Positions 29,452 to 38,884 of a DNA stretch of 64,000 bases are shown piece by piece. Below the pieces are notes generated by a model. It did not search any database, was not told the DNA's origin, and saw nothing but the letters and a program-made list of their open reading frames with translations. The translations under genes were made by a program, and so were the position numbers. Source of the stretch: JAWVFM01 sp038237625 (GTDB taxonomy: Bacteria > Actinomycetota > Thermoleophilia > Solirubrobacterales > 70-9); NCBI GenBank assembly GCA_038237625.1, contig JBBRYM010000015.1:8422-72421 (forward strand). Direction: 5' to 3'. Numbering within the stretch: the stretch's first letter is position 1; each line of letters opens with the position of its first letter.

Positions 29452-30813
29452 ATGACCGACGTCTCGATCCGCACCGAGGATCTCGGCAAGCGCTACTCGA
29501 TCGGGGAGCGCCCCTACCGGACGTTGCGCGAAGCGCTCTCCGAGAGTGTCCGGGTGCCCTGGCGGCGAAGAGCGACGCGGGGCTCGGGTGACGGCAATGG
29601 CGAAGACAAGATTTGGGCGCTGCGTGACGTCTCGTTTGAGGTGCAGGAGGGCGAGGTGGTCGGAATCGTCGGCGATAACGGCGCCGGCAAGAGCACTCTT
29701 CTCAAGATCCTCTCGCGGATCACCGAACCCACCGAGGGCTCGGCAACCATCTGGGGCAGATCCGGGTCGCTGCTGGAGGTGGGAACGGGTTTCCATGGCG
29801 AGCTCACCGGGCGGGAGAACATCTTCCTGAACGGCTCGATCCTGGGCATGAGGCGAGACGAGATACGACGGAAGTTCGACGAGATCGTCGAGTTCGCTGA
29901 GATCGGAAAGTTCCTCGACACCCCGGTGAAGCACTACTCCAGCGGGATGTACGTGCGCTTGGCCTTCGCCGTCGCGGCGCACGTCAACCTGGACGTCATG
30001 ATGGTCGACGAAGTCCTCGCGGTCGGAGACGCGGGGTTTCAGCGGAAGTGCCTCGGACGCATGGACGCGGCGGCCAGCGAAGGCCGGACGGTCTTCCTCG
30101 TCAGCCACAACATGACCGCCGTGAACCAACTCTGCACCCGAGCGCTATGGATGAACCATGGCCACGTTCAGCTCGACGGTAAGCCCCAGGACGTCGTCGC
30201 CGCCTATCTGAAGCATGGGGGAAGTGAGTCGGGCGAGGCGACGTGGAGCTCTTCCGACTCGGCGCCCGGCAGCGAGCTGGTGCGGTTCGAGGCGATTCGG
30301 GTGAAGTCGCGGGGCGAGATCATGAGCCAACCCCGAATCGACGAGGAGATCACCATAGAGGTCGACTTCTCCCTCCTCAGGGACGGCGGGGAAAGGCTCG
30401 CCGTCAACGTCTATGTCCTAGACAGCTACGGCAATACGGTGCTGAGCTCGGCGAACATCCCCGGGGCGAGCGCGATTCCCGACCCCTGGTTCGGCGAGCC
30501 CCACGACGCAGGTCTATACCGCTCGGGATGCACGTTTCCCGCCAATCTCCTCAACGACAACCAATACCACGTGACCGTCCATCTCGTGAGAACCGACGAC
30601 GCGCACGTGGAGGCTACCGCCACTCAAGCGGTGTCGTTCACGGTGTTCGACACCGGCCGGATGCTCGAGGGCGCCAGGGCCGGCGCGGAGTGGCACGGGG
30701 CGGTCCGTCCGATGCTGGCCTGGAGGACCGAGGCACTTGGTGCAGCCCGCGAGGGCGCCCTGGCCGAGACGCGAAGCGGCCCCAGCTCGCATCACCCGAT
30801 TACGCGAGCCTGA
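29452..30813 (+). CDS. Polysaccharide ABC exporter, ATPase with C-terminal glycan-binding-type domain (Wzt-like)
   Basis: A 453-residue ATPase powering the Wzm channel. Residues about 1-250 are the nucleotide-binding domain: Walker A GDNGAGKST, Walker B LDVMMVDEVLAVGD, signature HYSSGMYVRLAF and the switch His in VSHNMTAV. Residues about 265-420 match the Wzt C-terminal immunoglobulin-like domain that in E. coli O8/O9a recognises the finished chain's end (VDFSLL, GLYRSGCTFPANLLNDNQYH). This makes the recognition of a capped or modified chain end likely here too; methyltransferase genes follow directly. Confidence 0.92.
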   Translation: MTDVSIRTEDLGKRYSIGERPYRTLREALSESVRVPWRRRATRGSGDGNGEDKIWALRDVSFEVQEGEVVGIVGDNGAGKSTLLKILSRITEPTEGSATIWGRSGSLLEVGTGFHGELTGRENIFLNGSILGMRRDEIRRKFDEIVEFAEIGKFLDTPVKHYSSGMYVRLAFAVAAHVNLDVMMVDEVLAVGDAGFQRKCLGRMDAAASEGRTVFLVSHNMTAVNQLCTRALWMNHGHVQLDGKPQDVVAAYLKHGGSESGEATWSSSDSAPGSELVRFEAIRVKSRGEIMSQPRIDEEITIEVDFSLLRDGGERLAVNVYVLDSYGNTVLSSANIPGASAIPDPWFGEPHDAGLYRSGCTFPANLLNDNQYHVTVHLVRTDDAHVEATATQAVSFTVFDTGRMLEGARAGAEWHGAVRPMLAWRTEALGAAREGALAETRSGPSSHHPITRA

Positions 30814-30840
30814 CTGTGCGGCTCTACCCTCCTCGGCCTC

Positions 30841-31695
30841 ATGTCGCCCACTGTTGATCATGTACCCACTGACGCCCCGCGGTTTGAGTTCGGCGCCAAC
30901 TGGCGCCGGTTCGCGCGCGATCTCACCCCCGAGGGGGTGGATGCGGCACGCAGCGCGCTTGCGGACTGGCTCGGTGAGTCACTGGAGGGGAAGACCTTCC
31001 TGGACGTCGGCTCGGGCAGCGGCCTGTCCTCGCTCGCGGCGACGCTGCTGGGAGCGCAGCGGGTTCACTCGCTCGACTACGACCCCGACAGCGTCGAGAC
31101 AACCGCGGCGCTGAGGAACCGGCTCGCCCCCGGCTCGAGCTGGACGGTGGAGCGCGGCGACGTCCTCGACGCCGAATACATGAGCTCGCTCGGCAAATGG
31201 GACGTCGTGTACTCGTGGGGCGTCCTCCACCACACCGGAGCCCTCTGGGCCGCACTCGACGCAGCCTGCGATCGAGTGAGCCCCGGCGGGCGACTGTTCA
31301 TCGCGATCTACAACGACCAGGGGTGGATGAGCGGCGTCTGGAAGATGGTGAAGCGCATCTACAACCTCCTCCCGCGAAGCCTGCGGGTCCCGTTTGCGGT
31401 CCTCGTGATGCTGCCCGCGGAGACCAGGACCTTCCTGGGAGCTGCGCTCAGGCTGCGGCCGCGGTCCTACCTACGCCTATGGCGAGGCGGCGGCGACTAC
31501 GAGAGGGGCATGGAATACTGGCACGATCTCCTCGACTGGGCGGGCGGCTATCCCTTCGAGGTTGCATCTCCTGAGCAGGTGTTCGACTTCTGCGCCGCGC
31601 GCGGCTTCGAGCTGCGCAAGCTCGCGACCGTAGCCGGCTCGCACGGCTGCAACCAATTCCTCGTCGCGCGGCCCGCCCCGGCAGACGGCCGCTGA
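30841..31695 (+). CDS. SAM-dependent methyltransferase (class I)
   Basis: A 284-residue enzyme with FLDVGSGSGLSSLAATLLGA (motif I, about residues 52-71), HSLDYDPDSVE and DVVYSWGVLHHTG (motif IV region), and SPGGRLFIAIYND. It follows the Wzt gene by 27 nt and precedes a glycosyltransferase by 3 nt. Its place beside Wzt makes a chain-modifying or chain-terminating methylation an attractive idea, but no substrate can be read from the sequence. Confidence 0.83.
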   Translation: MSPTVDHVPTDAPRFEFGANWRRFARDLTPEGVDAARSALADWLGESLEGKTFLDVGSGSGLSSLAATLLGAQRVHSLDYDPDSVETTAALRNRLAPGSSWTVERGDVLDAEYMSSLGKWDVVYSWGVLHHTGALWAALDAACDRVSPGGRLFIAIYNDQGWMSGVWKMVKRIYNLLPRSLRVPFAVLVMLPAETRTFLGAALRLRPRSYLRLWRGGGDYERGMEYWHDLLDWAGGYPFEVASPEQVFDFCAARGFELRKLATVAGSHGCNQFLVARPAPADGR

Positions 31696-31698
31696 CGG

Positions 31699-32820
31699 AT
31701 GGCTCCCCCCGCGGCCCGGGCGCGCTGCGTACACCTGCTCCCCGATACCCACGATGCAGGGGCCGAGAACCAGGCCCGCTACCTGCTCAGCGCGCTTCGC
31801 GAGCATGACTGGCTGGAGCCCGAGCTGGCCTACTTCGGGGCGGGCCGCGCGCATGGCAAGTTCGAGGAGCTCGGCGTGCCGATGCTCCACCTACCGCGGC
31901 TGCGGCGCTTTCGCTTCGACGCCTACGGCCGGGCGCGAAGGCTGCGACGCGCCTTCCGCGACTCGCCCCCGGCGATCCTTCACACGTGGCTGCTCGAGGC
32001 CAACGTCGTCGGCCTGCTCGCCGCGCGGGCATGGTCTCGGACCTGCGTGGTGATCACCCAGCGCGGGTCCCGGAACGAGCTCGACTACGCGGGGCTCGTG
32101 CGGCTGCAGCGGCTGTTGCTGGGGGGCGTTGCGCACGCCGTGTCCAACTCGGACGGGGGAGCCGAGGTGCTGCGCGAGCAGGGCCTGCCGGCGGACCGGA
32201 TATCGGTGATCTCGAACGGCATCCCGGCCGAGCGGGTCCAGGTTGATCGCTCGCGAAAGGCCATTCGCGATGAGCTCGGCTGGAGCGGCCAGGAGATCGT
32301 CGCCTGGGTCGGTAGGGCAAACGATCTCGAGACCGCCAGGCACAAGGACCTGCGCACACTCTTCGCCGCGACCGAGTCGCTCAACAGGAGGCGGCCCGGC
32401 TTCCGTCTGGCGATGGTGGGCCCAACGGTCGAGGAGATCGAGGCGCGCGGGCTGCAAGTGCCCGAGTCGGCGCTGACGCTGGGCTGGCGGGCGCGTCCTG
32501 CCGAGCTGCTCGAGGCCGCCGACGCCGTGATCATCTCGTCGCTTCACGAGGGCAACTCGAACGTCGCGGGCGAGGCCCTGCTGCTCGGGCTACCGGTCGC
32601 GACGACCGACTGCGGCGGTCATTGCGAGACGGTGCGCCGCTGCGGCGGCCTGGTCGTTCCGCGCCGCGACCCGGAGGCGCTGGCGGCCGCCACCGCCCGG
32701 CTCCTCGACCGCCCTCCCGAGCGGGCGGCGGTACGCGCCGCCGCCTCAGAGCGGCTCTCGGTCGACCGGATGGCGACCGCACACGTCGATCTCTATCGCC
32801 GCCTGCTCGGAGGTAGCTAG
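31699..32820 (+). CDS. GT4-family glycosyltransferase
   Basis: A 373-residue GT-B enzyme. The donor-site half shows VISNGIPAERVQVDR, IVAWVGRANDLETARHKDLR and SSLHEGNSNVAGEALLLGLPVA (EX7E). The acceptor half opens with CVHLLPDTHDAGAENQARYL. It overlaps nothing and ends 102 nt before the convergent GNAT gene; that gap holds no gene. Last gene of the plus-strand run from 19987. Confidence 0.85.
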   Translation: MAPPAARARCVHLLPDTHDAGAENQARYLLSALREHDWLEPELAYFGAGRAHGKFEELGVPMLHLPRLRRFRFDAYGRARRLRRAFRDSPPAILHTWLLEANVVGLLAARAWSRTCVVITQRGSRNELDYAGLVRLQRLLLGGVAHAVSNSDGGAEVLREQGLPADRISVISNGIPAERVQVDRSRKAIRDELGWSGQEIVAWVGRANDLETARHKDLRTLFAATESLNRRRPGFRLAMVGPTVEEIEARGLQVPESALTLGWRARPAELLEAADAVIISSLHEGNSNVAGEALLLGLPVATTDCGGHCETVRRCGGLVVPRRDPEALAAATARLLDRPPERAAVRAAASERLSVDRMATAHVDLYRRLLGGS

Positions 32821-32922
32821 CCCGACGTCGACGACATCGGCGGGCTCATCGCTACCGGCGGTTCACTGATAGGTGCTGGCTTTGAGCGTCCGTCGAGACG
32901 CCCTCGGCGAGGCAACTGCGTC

Positions 32923-33873
32923 TCACAGGTCCAGCTCGTAGCAGTCGAACATCAGCGCGCGGGCGCCGAAACTCTCCTTGTTTCTCAGCAGGCCCTCGTT
33001 GAGGTACCTGCCCTGTCGATCGGTAGAGATGCCGAAATCGAAGAAGGTCTTGGTCGCGTACCGCTGTTCGATCAGCTCGTCGATAATGAGATCCAGAGCT
33101 CCCAGACGTCTGCCATTTTCGGAGGACGCGATGTATTGCGCGTGGGCGACGAACTCGCTTTCGTAGACGAGTACTCCGGCAAGCAGCTCGCCCATATGGC
33201 GGCAGCTGAACAGTCGAATATTGTCTGGAAACCTGCGGGCGAGCATCGACATTTCTGCTCCCGTGTGAACCGGAGCAACCCCGTACTTCTCGTCGAGCCG
33301 TTTGGCTTCGAGAAGCATGAAGGACTCGAAGTCCCGATCCTCGGCCATCTCGAGGTCCTCCCGCCGGGCTCGCTTGATAGCCGACCGGCGACCCTTTGTG
33401 CAGGGGATGCGAGCTCCCATTCGGACCACCGACCCAAGGTCCCGCCGGACAAGACGGGCATCGTGGCGAAACAGCGCGTAGAGCGCCTCGTCGGAGGGAG
33501 TTCGCTGGTAGATGTGCGGGGCCGGCTTGTAGATCAACCGGCTGTATCCGAGCGATCCCAACTCCGCCCGAATGCGCGTAACCGCGTCGAGTACCTTGCG
33601 CGCCGTCATCGATTCGTCCGCGATCAGGCCGCCGAAGGTCAGACCGCCATGGCTGACGACCAGTTCGTCCTCGGCGTTGGCCGGCATCACAGCGAGCAGC
33701 GTGCTCTGATCGTCGTAGACCATCAGCGAAAGGTCCTCGAAGCGATCGGCGTGGTATTCCATGTAGTCGCGCTGAAAGAAGAAATGGCGCGTGCTCCCGT
33801 GCGCCACGAGCCCATCCCACTCGGCCCGGGCACCCGCTTGGTAGCGCCGGAGCTCCAATGACCGCCGCTTCAC
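32923..33873 (-). CDS. GNAT/FemAB-like acyltransferase
   Basis: A protein of about 316 residues in the double-GNAT (Acetyltransf_6/FemAB-like) group, which transfers acyl or aminoacyl groups, often to sugars. Recognisable are SRLIYKPAPHIYQ, the central GRRSAIKRARRE and the late GALDLIIDELIEQRYATKTFFDFGIS segment. The GTG at 33873 is preferred because GAGGAG overlapping the upstream stop lies 13 nt before it; a TTG at 33900 has no ribosome-binding site and would overlap the acetyltransferase gene. It works beside a NeuD-like acetyltransferase, perhaps on the same sugar. Confidence 0.75.
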   Translation of the reverse strand: MKRRSLELRRYQAGARAEWDGLVAHGSTRHFFFQRDYMEYHADRFEDLSLMVYDDQSTLLAVMPANAEDELVVSHGGLTFGGLIADESMTARKVLDAVTRIRAELGSLGYSRLIYKPAPHIYQRTPSDEALYALFRHDARLVRRDLGSVVRMGARIPCTKGRRSAIKRARREDLEMAEDRDFESFMLLEAKRLDEKYGVAPVHTGAEMSMLARRFPDNIRLFSCRHMGELLAGVLVYESEFVAHAQYIASSENGRRLGALDLIIDELIEQRYATKTFFDFGISTDRQGRYLNEGLLRNKESFGARALMFDCYELDL

Positions 33874-33883
33874 GAGCGCGGTG

Positions 33884-34654
33884 CTACTCCTCGAGCCCAA
33901 ATGACTGGTAGCTGGTGCGCTCGAGCGCTCGAGCGGGATTCCCGACGTACACCTTCCCCCTCTCGCAGTCCCGGATGACCACCGCTCCCGAGCCGATCAC
34001 GCAGTCCTCGCCCACCTTCAGGTAATCGTTCAGGCAGCAGTTCACCCCCAGGAACGAACTCTCGCCGATCTCGCAGTATCCCGATACGCCGGCGTGCGGC
34101 GCCACGAAGCAATGATCGTGGATCACCGTGCGATGTCCTATGAAGCTCCCGCTCCACAACACCACGTTGTCGCCAACACGCACGTTGTGCTGAAGCACGG
34201 TGTGCTCGAAGACGAACGTGTTCTCTCCAACCTGGACGTTCGGCCAGACAAACGCTCGCGAGCTCACGTAGCTGACAAAGTCATAGCCCTGTTCCTTCGC
34301 CACGAGGTAGAGGCGGGTCCTAACGCGATTGAGCTTCGTCGAGGACACGGCGACGAGCGCCTTGTGCTCACGTACGTCATATCGCTCGTGAAGGCTCTCC
34401 AAGGGCACAACCGGCAGCTCCGCGTAGCCCTCGTCCCGCTCCAGGTACTCGCCTTCGACCGCGAACGCGACGACGCGATGCGGCGAGTCGTGGGTCAGGT
34501 ATTCGTACGCGATCTCGGCCTGCTCGCCCGCTCCGATGATCACCACATGTTCCCCGTGCTCCTCCGGATCCCGACTGCTCTCACGAGGGCCGTCCAGCCC
34601 GACTGAAATCACGTTCACGGTGTAAAGCCCCGTCCCTTGTATCCCGTCGAGCAC
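33884..34654 (-). CDS. NeuD/PglD-like hexapeptide-repeat sugar acyltransferase
   Basis: A protein of 245-256 residues. An N-terminal Rossmann-like half (EHVVIIGAGEQAEIAYEYL, about residues 35-53) precedes a left-handed beta helix built from hexapeptide repeats (VGENTFVFEHTVLQHNVRVG through IGSGAVVIRDCERG), ending VYVGNPARALE. This is the plan of PglD and NeuD, which N- or O-acetylate nucleotide sugars. GTG 34654 is the longest start; GTG at 34618 is an alternative and neither has a strong ribosome-binding site. Confidence 0.82.
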   Translation of the reverse strand: MLDGIQGTGLYTVNVISVGLDGPRESSRDPEEHGEHVVIIGAGEQAEIAYEYLTHDSPHRVVAFAVEGEYLERDEGYAELPVVPLESLHERYDVREHKALVAVSSTKLNRVRTRLYLVAKEQGYDFVSYVSSRAFVWPNVQVGENTFVFEHTVLQHNVRVGDNVVLWSGSFIGHRTVIHDHCFVAPHAGVSGYCEIGESSFLGVNCCLNDYLKVGEDCVIGSGAVVIRDCERGKVYVGNPARALERTSYQSFGLEE

Positions 34655-34995
34655 CGTGAGGCCAGATGGTCGCCACCTCCTCGGCGTGAAGCGCTGCCGC
34701 CAGCCCCGCTGCGGTGGAGCTCACGCACTCCGTGCGTCGGCAGGCCGCCATGGGAAAGTGGATGGACGGGTGCCACGGGCGTAACGCTAATGGTTCAGGA
34801 GGAGAGTGGTGACGGCGCTTCCGCGCAAGCGGACTGTCCGCACGGACTTCAACGCGTCAGGTCGCAGCCGGCGTCTGCTGGCCGGCGCATCCCACGCGAT
34901 CGAATTGTGCGCGTCTCCCCCCTCCCGCCCCGCGCTTGACGGAGGCCTTCCAATGGTCAACGACCCCGTCGCCGGGGTCTACGAAAGCCTTGTCT
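34655..34995 (+). other. Intergenic region between divergent genes, no gene assigned
   Basis: A 341-nt stretch. A very strong ribosome-binding site (AGGAGG at 34797-34802) precedes GTG GTG at 34806, but the 138-codon frame that follows is Arg/Pro/Ser-rich, resembles no family, and overlaps the methyltransferase in another frame. A perfect hairpin GACCCCG/CGGGGTC (34962-34979, 4-nt loop) lies just before the methyltransferase. Promoters for both divergent genes should be here, but I cannot place them. Confidence 0.4.
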
Positions 34996-35910
34996 ATGCT
35001 GGCGCGCATGGACGTGCGCCACGTCGGGATGGGCGATCCGAGCGTACCCGTAGCCGCAAGCGCCGGGCCTCTCGATCACCCTCCGTACCAATCCCGGGTG
35101 TGTACCCTCGCCCGGGAGGAGCTGTCGATCGATCGGATGGAGGCGGCGCAAGTTGGCCTTTTCGCCAGCCGCTCGACCCCACCAATGGAGCCCTCCCTGG
35201 AGTCGCGAGTTCAGCGATTTGAGAGCCTGTTGAATGCCCTCGGCCGGCCCTTGGACGCGGGCATGCGCGTGCTCGATTTCGGCTGCGGAGAAGGCGACCT
35301 GGTGGAGGCGTTCAGCGCGGCAGGCTACGACGCCTGGGGATGCGACCTCGAAACGCCCGGCAAGCTCAACGAGCGGATCAAGAGGATCGAGGTGCCGTAC
35401 CGGGTGCCCTTCCCCGACTCTCACTTCGACTTCGTGTGCTCGACCGAGGTGCTCGAGCACGTCGAGGATCATGACCAGGCATTCTGCGAGATCTCGCGGG
35501 TGCTGCGACCCGGCGGTATCAGCCTGCACGTTTTTCCACCGCCCTTCACACCGCTCGAGCAACATTCCTTCGTTCCGCTCGCGGGAGTAATACGGACGCC
35601 GGCATGGCTCGGCTTATGGGCGAGGCTCGGTATACGAAACAGCTTTCAGCGCGGCTTGTCACCGGCCGAGGTGGCGCGACGAAACCGCGAGTACCTGACC
35701 CTAAGAACGAAATACCTCCGACGCGGGGAGCTCCTCGCGATTGCACGTCGGCACTTCGTCGTCACCGACCTCGTCGAGCGCCAGTACCTGGAAACCGCTC
35801 GTCCTGACCGTCGTTGGCTCGTATGGCTCAACAGTCACAGCGGGATCCCCTCCCGGTTGTACAGCGGTCTGCGGTCCAGGGTACTCGTCGCATACACGCC
35901 CGAACCCTGA
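34996..35910 (+). CDS. SAM-dependent methyltransferase (class I)
   Basis: About 304 residues. RVLDFGCGEGDLVEAFSAAGYDAWGCDLE is motif I with the acidic ribose-binding residue, FDFVCSTEVLEHVEDH is motif II-IV, and VLRPGGISLHVFPPP follows. The start is uncertain: ATG 34996 is chosen, a TTG at 34936 and ATGs at 35008 and 35182 are in frame, and none has a good ribosome-binding site. It lies 50 nt upstream of the second asnB gene. Confidence 0.78.
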   Translation: MLARMDVRHVGMGDPSVPVAASAGPLDHPPYQSRVCTLAREELSIDRMEAAQVGLFASRSTPPMEPSLESRVQRFESLLNALGRPLDAGMRVLDFGCGEGDLVEAFSAAGYDAWGCDLETPGKLNERIKRIEVPYRVPFPDSHFDFVCSTEVLEHVEDHDQAFCEISRVLRPGGISLHVFPPPFTPLEQHSFVPLAGVIRTPAWLGLWARLGIRNSFQRGLSPAEVARRNREYLTLRTKYLRRGELLAIARRHFVVTDLVERQYLETARPDRRWLVWLNSHSGIPSRLYSGLRSRVLVAYTPEP

Positions 35911-35960
35911 TCGCGCGCTCCCGCTCGGCTCGATCCGGGCATCGCTAACGTCCGGCGACT

Positions 35961-37871
35961 GTGTGCGGGATAGCGGGAAAGCTTTCGGCTCGAGAGGGCG
36001 TCGATCCGGCGCTGCTCTCGCGAATGTGCGAGGTGATCACGCACCGGGGGCCCGACTCGCGCGGCACGTTCGTGGAAGACGGCGTCGGGCTCGGCATCCA
36101 GCGCCTGGCGATCATCGACCTGGAGACGGGCGATCAGCCGATCTTCAATGAGGACGAGAGCGTCGTCGTCGTCCAGAACGGCGAGATATACAACTACCGC
36201 GAGCTCCGGCGCGAACTCGAGGCTCGCGGCCACCGGTTCTCGACGCAGACAGACACGGAGGTGATCGTCCACCTCTACGAGGACCACGGCGATGACTGCG
36301 TCGAGCGCCTGCGGGGGATGTTCGCGTTTGCCCTCTGGGATCGGCGTCGGCGTCGGCTCCTCGTGGCCCGCGACCGGGTGGGGAAGAAGCCGCTCTTCTA
36401 TGCGGCGCGCAACGGCAGCTTCTGGTTCGGCTCGGAGGCAAAGTCGATCCTCCAGGACCCCGAGATTCCCCGCGAAGTCAACACCGACGCAGTCGACAGC
36501 TTCCTGCACTTCCAATACGTGCCGCATCCCCTGAGCGCCTTCGCGGCACTGCGCAAGCTCCCCCCGGCGCACGTCCTCACCTGGGAGGACGGACGGATCG
36601 AAACGCGGCGCTACTGGAAGCTCTCCTACAGCCCCGACGACCCCTACGGCTCCGAGGAGGAGATGCACGAGCGGATCCGCTTCGAGCTGCTCGAAGCCAC
36701 ACGATTGCGGCTGCGAAGCGACGTCCCGCTCGGTGCCTTCCTCTCCGGCGGCGTCGACTCGAGCGCCGTCGTCGCCGCGATGGCGCAGCTCAGCTCGACG
36801 CCGGTGAAGACGTTCTCGATCGGCTTCGACGTCGAGGCCTTCGACGAGACCGCGCACGCTCGCCAGGTTGCCGAGCTGTTCGGCACCGAGCACCACGAGT
36901 TCCGCGTGGAGCCACACGCGATCGAGATCCTGCCGAAGCTGATCTGGCACTACGGCGAGCCGTTCGCCGACCAGTCCGCGATTCCGAGCTTCTACCTCGC
37001 CGAGCTGACCCGCAGGGAAGTGACCGTGGCTCTGAACGGTGACGGCGGCGACGAGGACTTCGCCGGCTACCACCGCTATGTCGCCCAGCGCGTCGCGGAT
37101 CGGCTCTCGTGGGTTCCGGACCCGCTCGCGCGCACCGGGGCGCGGATCACGGACGCGATCGGGCCGGGTCGCGACGAGCGCAGCTTCCGGGCCCGCCTCG
37201 GTCGCCTCGCGCACGCCGTCTCGATGAGCCCGTACGAGCGTTACGCGATGTGGATCGCGTACTTCAACGAGCAGGAGCGCGGGGCGCTGTACAGCGACGA
37301 TTTCCGCGCCTCGCTGGCGGGCGAGCGGACCGCGCCGACCGTGATCCGCGATCCCTATCTCGCATCCGACGCGGCCGAATTCACGGATCGAATCCTCGAC
37401 GTCGACGTCGCCACCTATCTGCCCGGCGACCTGCTCGTGAAGATGGACATCGCGACGATGGCGCACTCGCTCGAGGTGCGCTCCCCCATGCTCGACCACC
37501 ACTTCATGGAGATGGCGGCCCGGTTGCCCGCCTCGGCGAAGCTCACGGGCATGACCACCAAGCGGGTCTTTAAGGACGCCCTGCGGCCCTGGCTGCCCGG
37601 TGAGATCCTCGACCGCGAGAAGATGGGTTTCGGCGTTCCCCTCGCCGATTGGTTTCGTGGCGCTCTCGTTGACCTCCCCGGGGAGGTGCTGCTCGATCCG
37701 CGCTCCTTGGAACGTGGGTACTTCCGGGAGGACGCGGTCCGCGCCCTTATCACCAGCCATCGCGAAGGAGTCGCGGACACGTCAAACAAGATCTGGGCGC
37801 TACTTCAGCTCGAGCTTTGGCTGAGGACCTACATCGACGCGGAGCGCCCGGCGCCCGTCGCCGTCGGCTGA
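35961..37871 (+). CDS. asnB: Asparagine synthase-type amidotransferase, copy 2
   Basis: A 636-residue enzyme, same architecture as the gene at 19987. GTG start followed by Cys (MCGIAGKL), RGPDS, QNGEIYNYREL, then LSGGVDSSAVVAAMAQL (ATP loop) and LNGDGGDEDFAGYHRY, SLEVRSPMLDH. It is diverged from copy 1, not a recent duplication. In this setting amidation of a uronic acid residue of the polysaccharide is as likely as asparagine synthesis. Its 3' end overlaps the convergent methyltransferase gene by 43 nt. Confidence 0.87.
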   Translation: MCGIAGKLSAREGVDPALLSRMCEVITHRGPDSRGTFVEDGVGLGIQRLAIIDLETGDQPIFNEDESVVVVQNGEIYNYRELRRELEARGHRFSTQTDTEVIVHLYEDHGDDCVERLRGMFAFALWDRRRRRLLVARDRVGKKPLFYAARNGSFWFGSEAKSILQDPEIPREVNTDAVDSFLHFQYVPHPLSAFAALRKLPPAHVLTWEDGRIETRRYWKLSYSPDDPYGSEEEMHERIRFELLEATRLRLRSDVPLGAFLSGGVDSSAVVAAMAQLSSTPVKTFSIGFDVEAFDETAHARQVAELFGTEHHEFRVEPHAIEILPKLIWHYGEPFADQSAIPSFYLAELTRREVTVALNGDGGDEDFAGYHRYVAQRVADRLSWVPDPLARTGARITDAIGPGRDERSFRARLGRLAHAVSMSPYERYAMWIAYFNEQERGALYSDDFRASLAGERTAPTVIRDPYLASDAAEFTDRILDVDVATYLPGDLLVKMDIATMAHSLEVRSPMLDHHFMEMAARLPASAKLTGMTTKRVFKDALRPWLPGEILDREKMGFGVPLADWFRGALVDLPGEVLLDPRSLERGYFREDAVRALITSHREGVADTSNKIWALLQLELWLRTYIDAERPAPVAVG

Positions 37872-38872
37872 GGACGCTGCTCCGGCTTGCGGGCGACGAT
37901 GAAGATGCCGGCCACGGCGAGATCCTCGTCTGCGAGCGCCCGATAGCCCGGCTGCAGCCGCGGCCGGATCGCCTCCAGCAGCTCGCGGGTCGCCCGGTCG
38001 CTGACCGCGTCGATCGGGGGCTGCCGGGCGCCGTATGCAAGCTCTTCGCGGCGCCCCACGACCCGGGTGACAAGCAGCTGGGCGTCGTAGCCGAGCGTGT
38101 CGAGCCTCGCTCGGTACCAGTCGATCAGCCTGCGGTTGGGCTGCCCCGAATGCCGGCTCATCAGCCGGTAAAGGCGCTCGGGGATCGTCAGGAACGTGAG
38201 CGGATGCATTCCGCCACCGGTGAAGATGCCGTGGTCGCGGAAGTCGACCTTGTGGAGCATCAGCCCACCGGGGGCGAGGATGCGGTCCATCGCCGCGAAC
38301 GCCGCGTCGAGATCGTAGAGGTGCTCGAGGACGGCCCTCGAGACGACGAGATCGAAGTCGGCAGGGTCGAACCGGTCGGCGATCTCCTCGACCGCGACGC
38401 CCTCGATCGGATCCAGGCGAGCGGTATTGAAGTCGGCCGGGCCGGACAAGCAGATCGCGTCCGCCACCGAGGCCCGCGCACGGTCGTCGAGGCGTGTCAG
38501 CAGCGCCTCATAGATTCGCCGCTGCTGATCCTGGTCGCGCCGAGTCGTGAACTTGTCGACGCAGACGACCCGCTGCGCGCCGCGGGCCAGGAAGCGCAAC
38601 GCGACCCCGAAGTTGTCGCCAGGGCCCAGCTCGAGGACGCGTTTGCCCTGCAGATCGGCAGCCTCGAGCTCGCCCACGCGCAAGTAGTCCTCGAAGACCG
38701 AGTCGATGTAGCCGACGCTCTCGTCGAGCGAGAACGACTGGTGCGTCGAGCCGCTGGTGCTGGGAGCCGCGCCACGGCGCCCGGACCAGCGCGAGCGCTG
38801 GTCCTTGGCGATGGAGACCGCGACCACGACCCACTTCGATCGCTTTGCCACAGCCCGGACTCGCTGCACCAT
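37829..38872 (-). CDS. SAM-dependent methyltransferase (class I)
   Basis: A 347-residue protein. VLELGPGDNFGVALRFLARGAQRVVCVDKF is the SAM-binding motif I with its acidic partner, DLVVSRAVLEHLYDLDAAFAAMDRIL and APGGLMLHKVDFRDHG continue the fold. The N-terminal 45 residues are basic and disordered-looking and the last 20 are Pro/Gln/Ala-rich. The gene ends inside the 3' end of asnB on the other strand. It lies immediately downstream of a wrecked methyltransferase gene, on the same strand. Confidence 0.82.
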   Translation of the reverse strand: MVQRVRAVAKRSKWVVVAVSIAKDQRSRWSGRRGAAPSTSGSTHQSFSLDESVGYIDSVFEDYLRVGELEAADLQGKRVLELGPGDNFGVALRFLARGAQRVVCVDKFTTRRDQDQQRRIYEALLTRLDDRARASVADAICLSGPADFNTARLDPIEGVAVEEIADRFDPADFDLVVSRAVLEHLYDLDAAFAAMDRILAPGGLMLHKVDFRDHGIFTGGGMHPLTFLTIPERLYRLMSRHSGQPNRRLIDWYRARLDTLGYDAQLLVTRVVGRREELAYGARQPPIDAVSDRATRELLEAIRPRLQPGYRALADEDLAVAGIFIVARKPEQRPQPTATGAGRSASM

Positions 38873-38884
38873 CGGCTCCCGTTC

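Noticed and set aside
35835..37760. Open frame of 641 codons antisense to the second asnB gene
   Set aside because: Rich in Val, Glu, Arg, His and without family; it mirrors a well-recognised gene and arises from high-GC codon bias.
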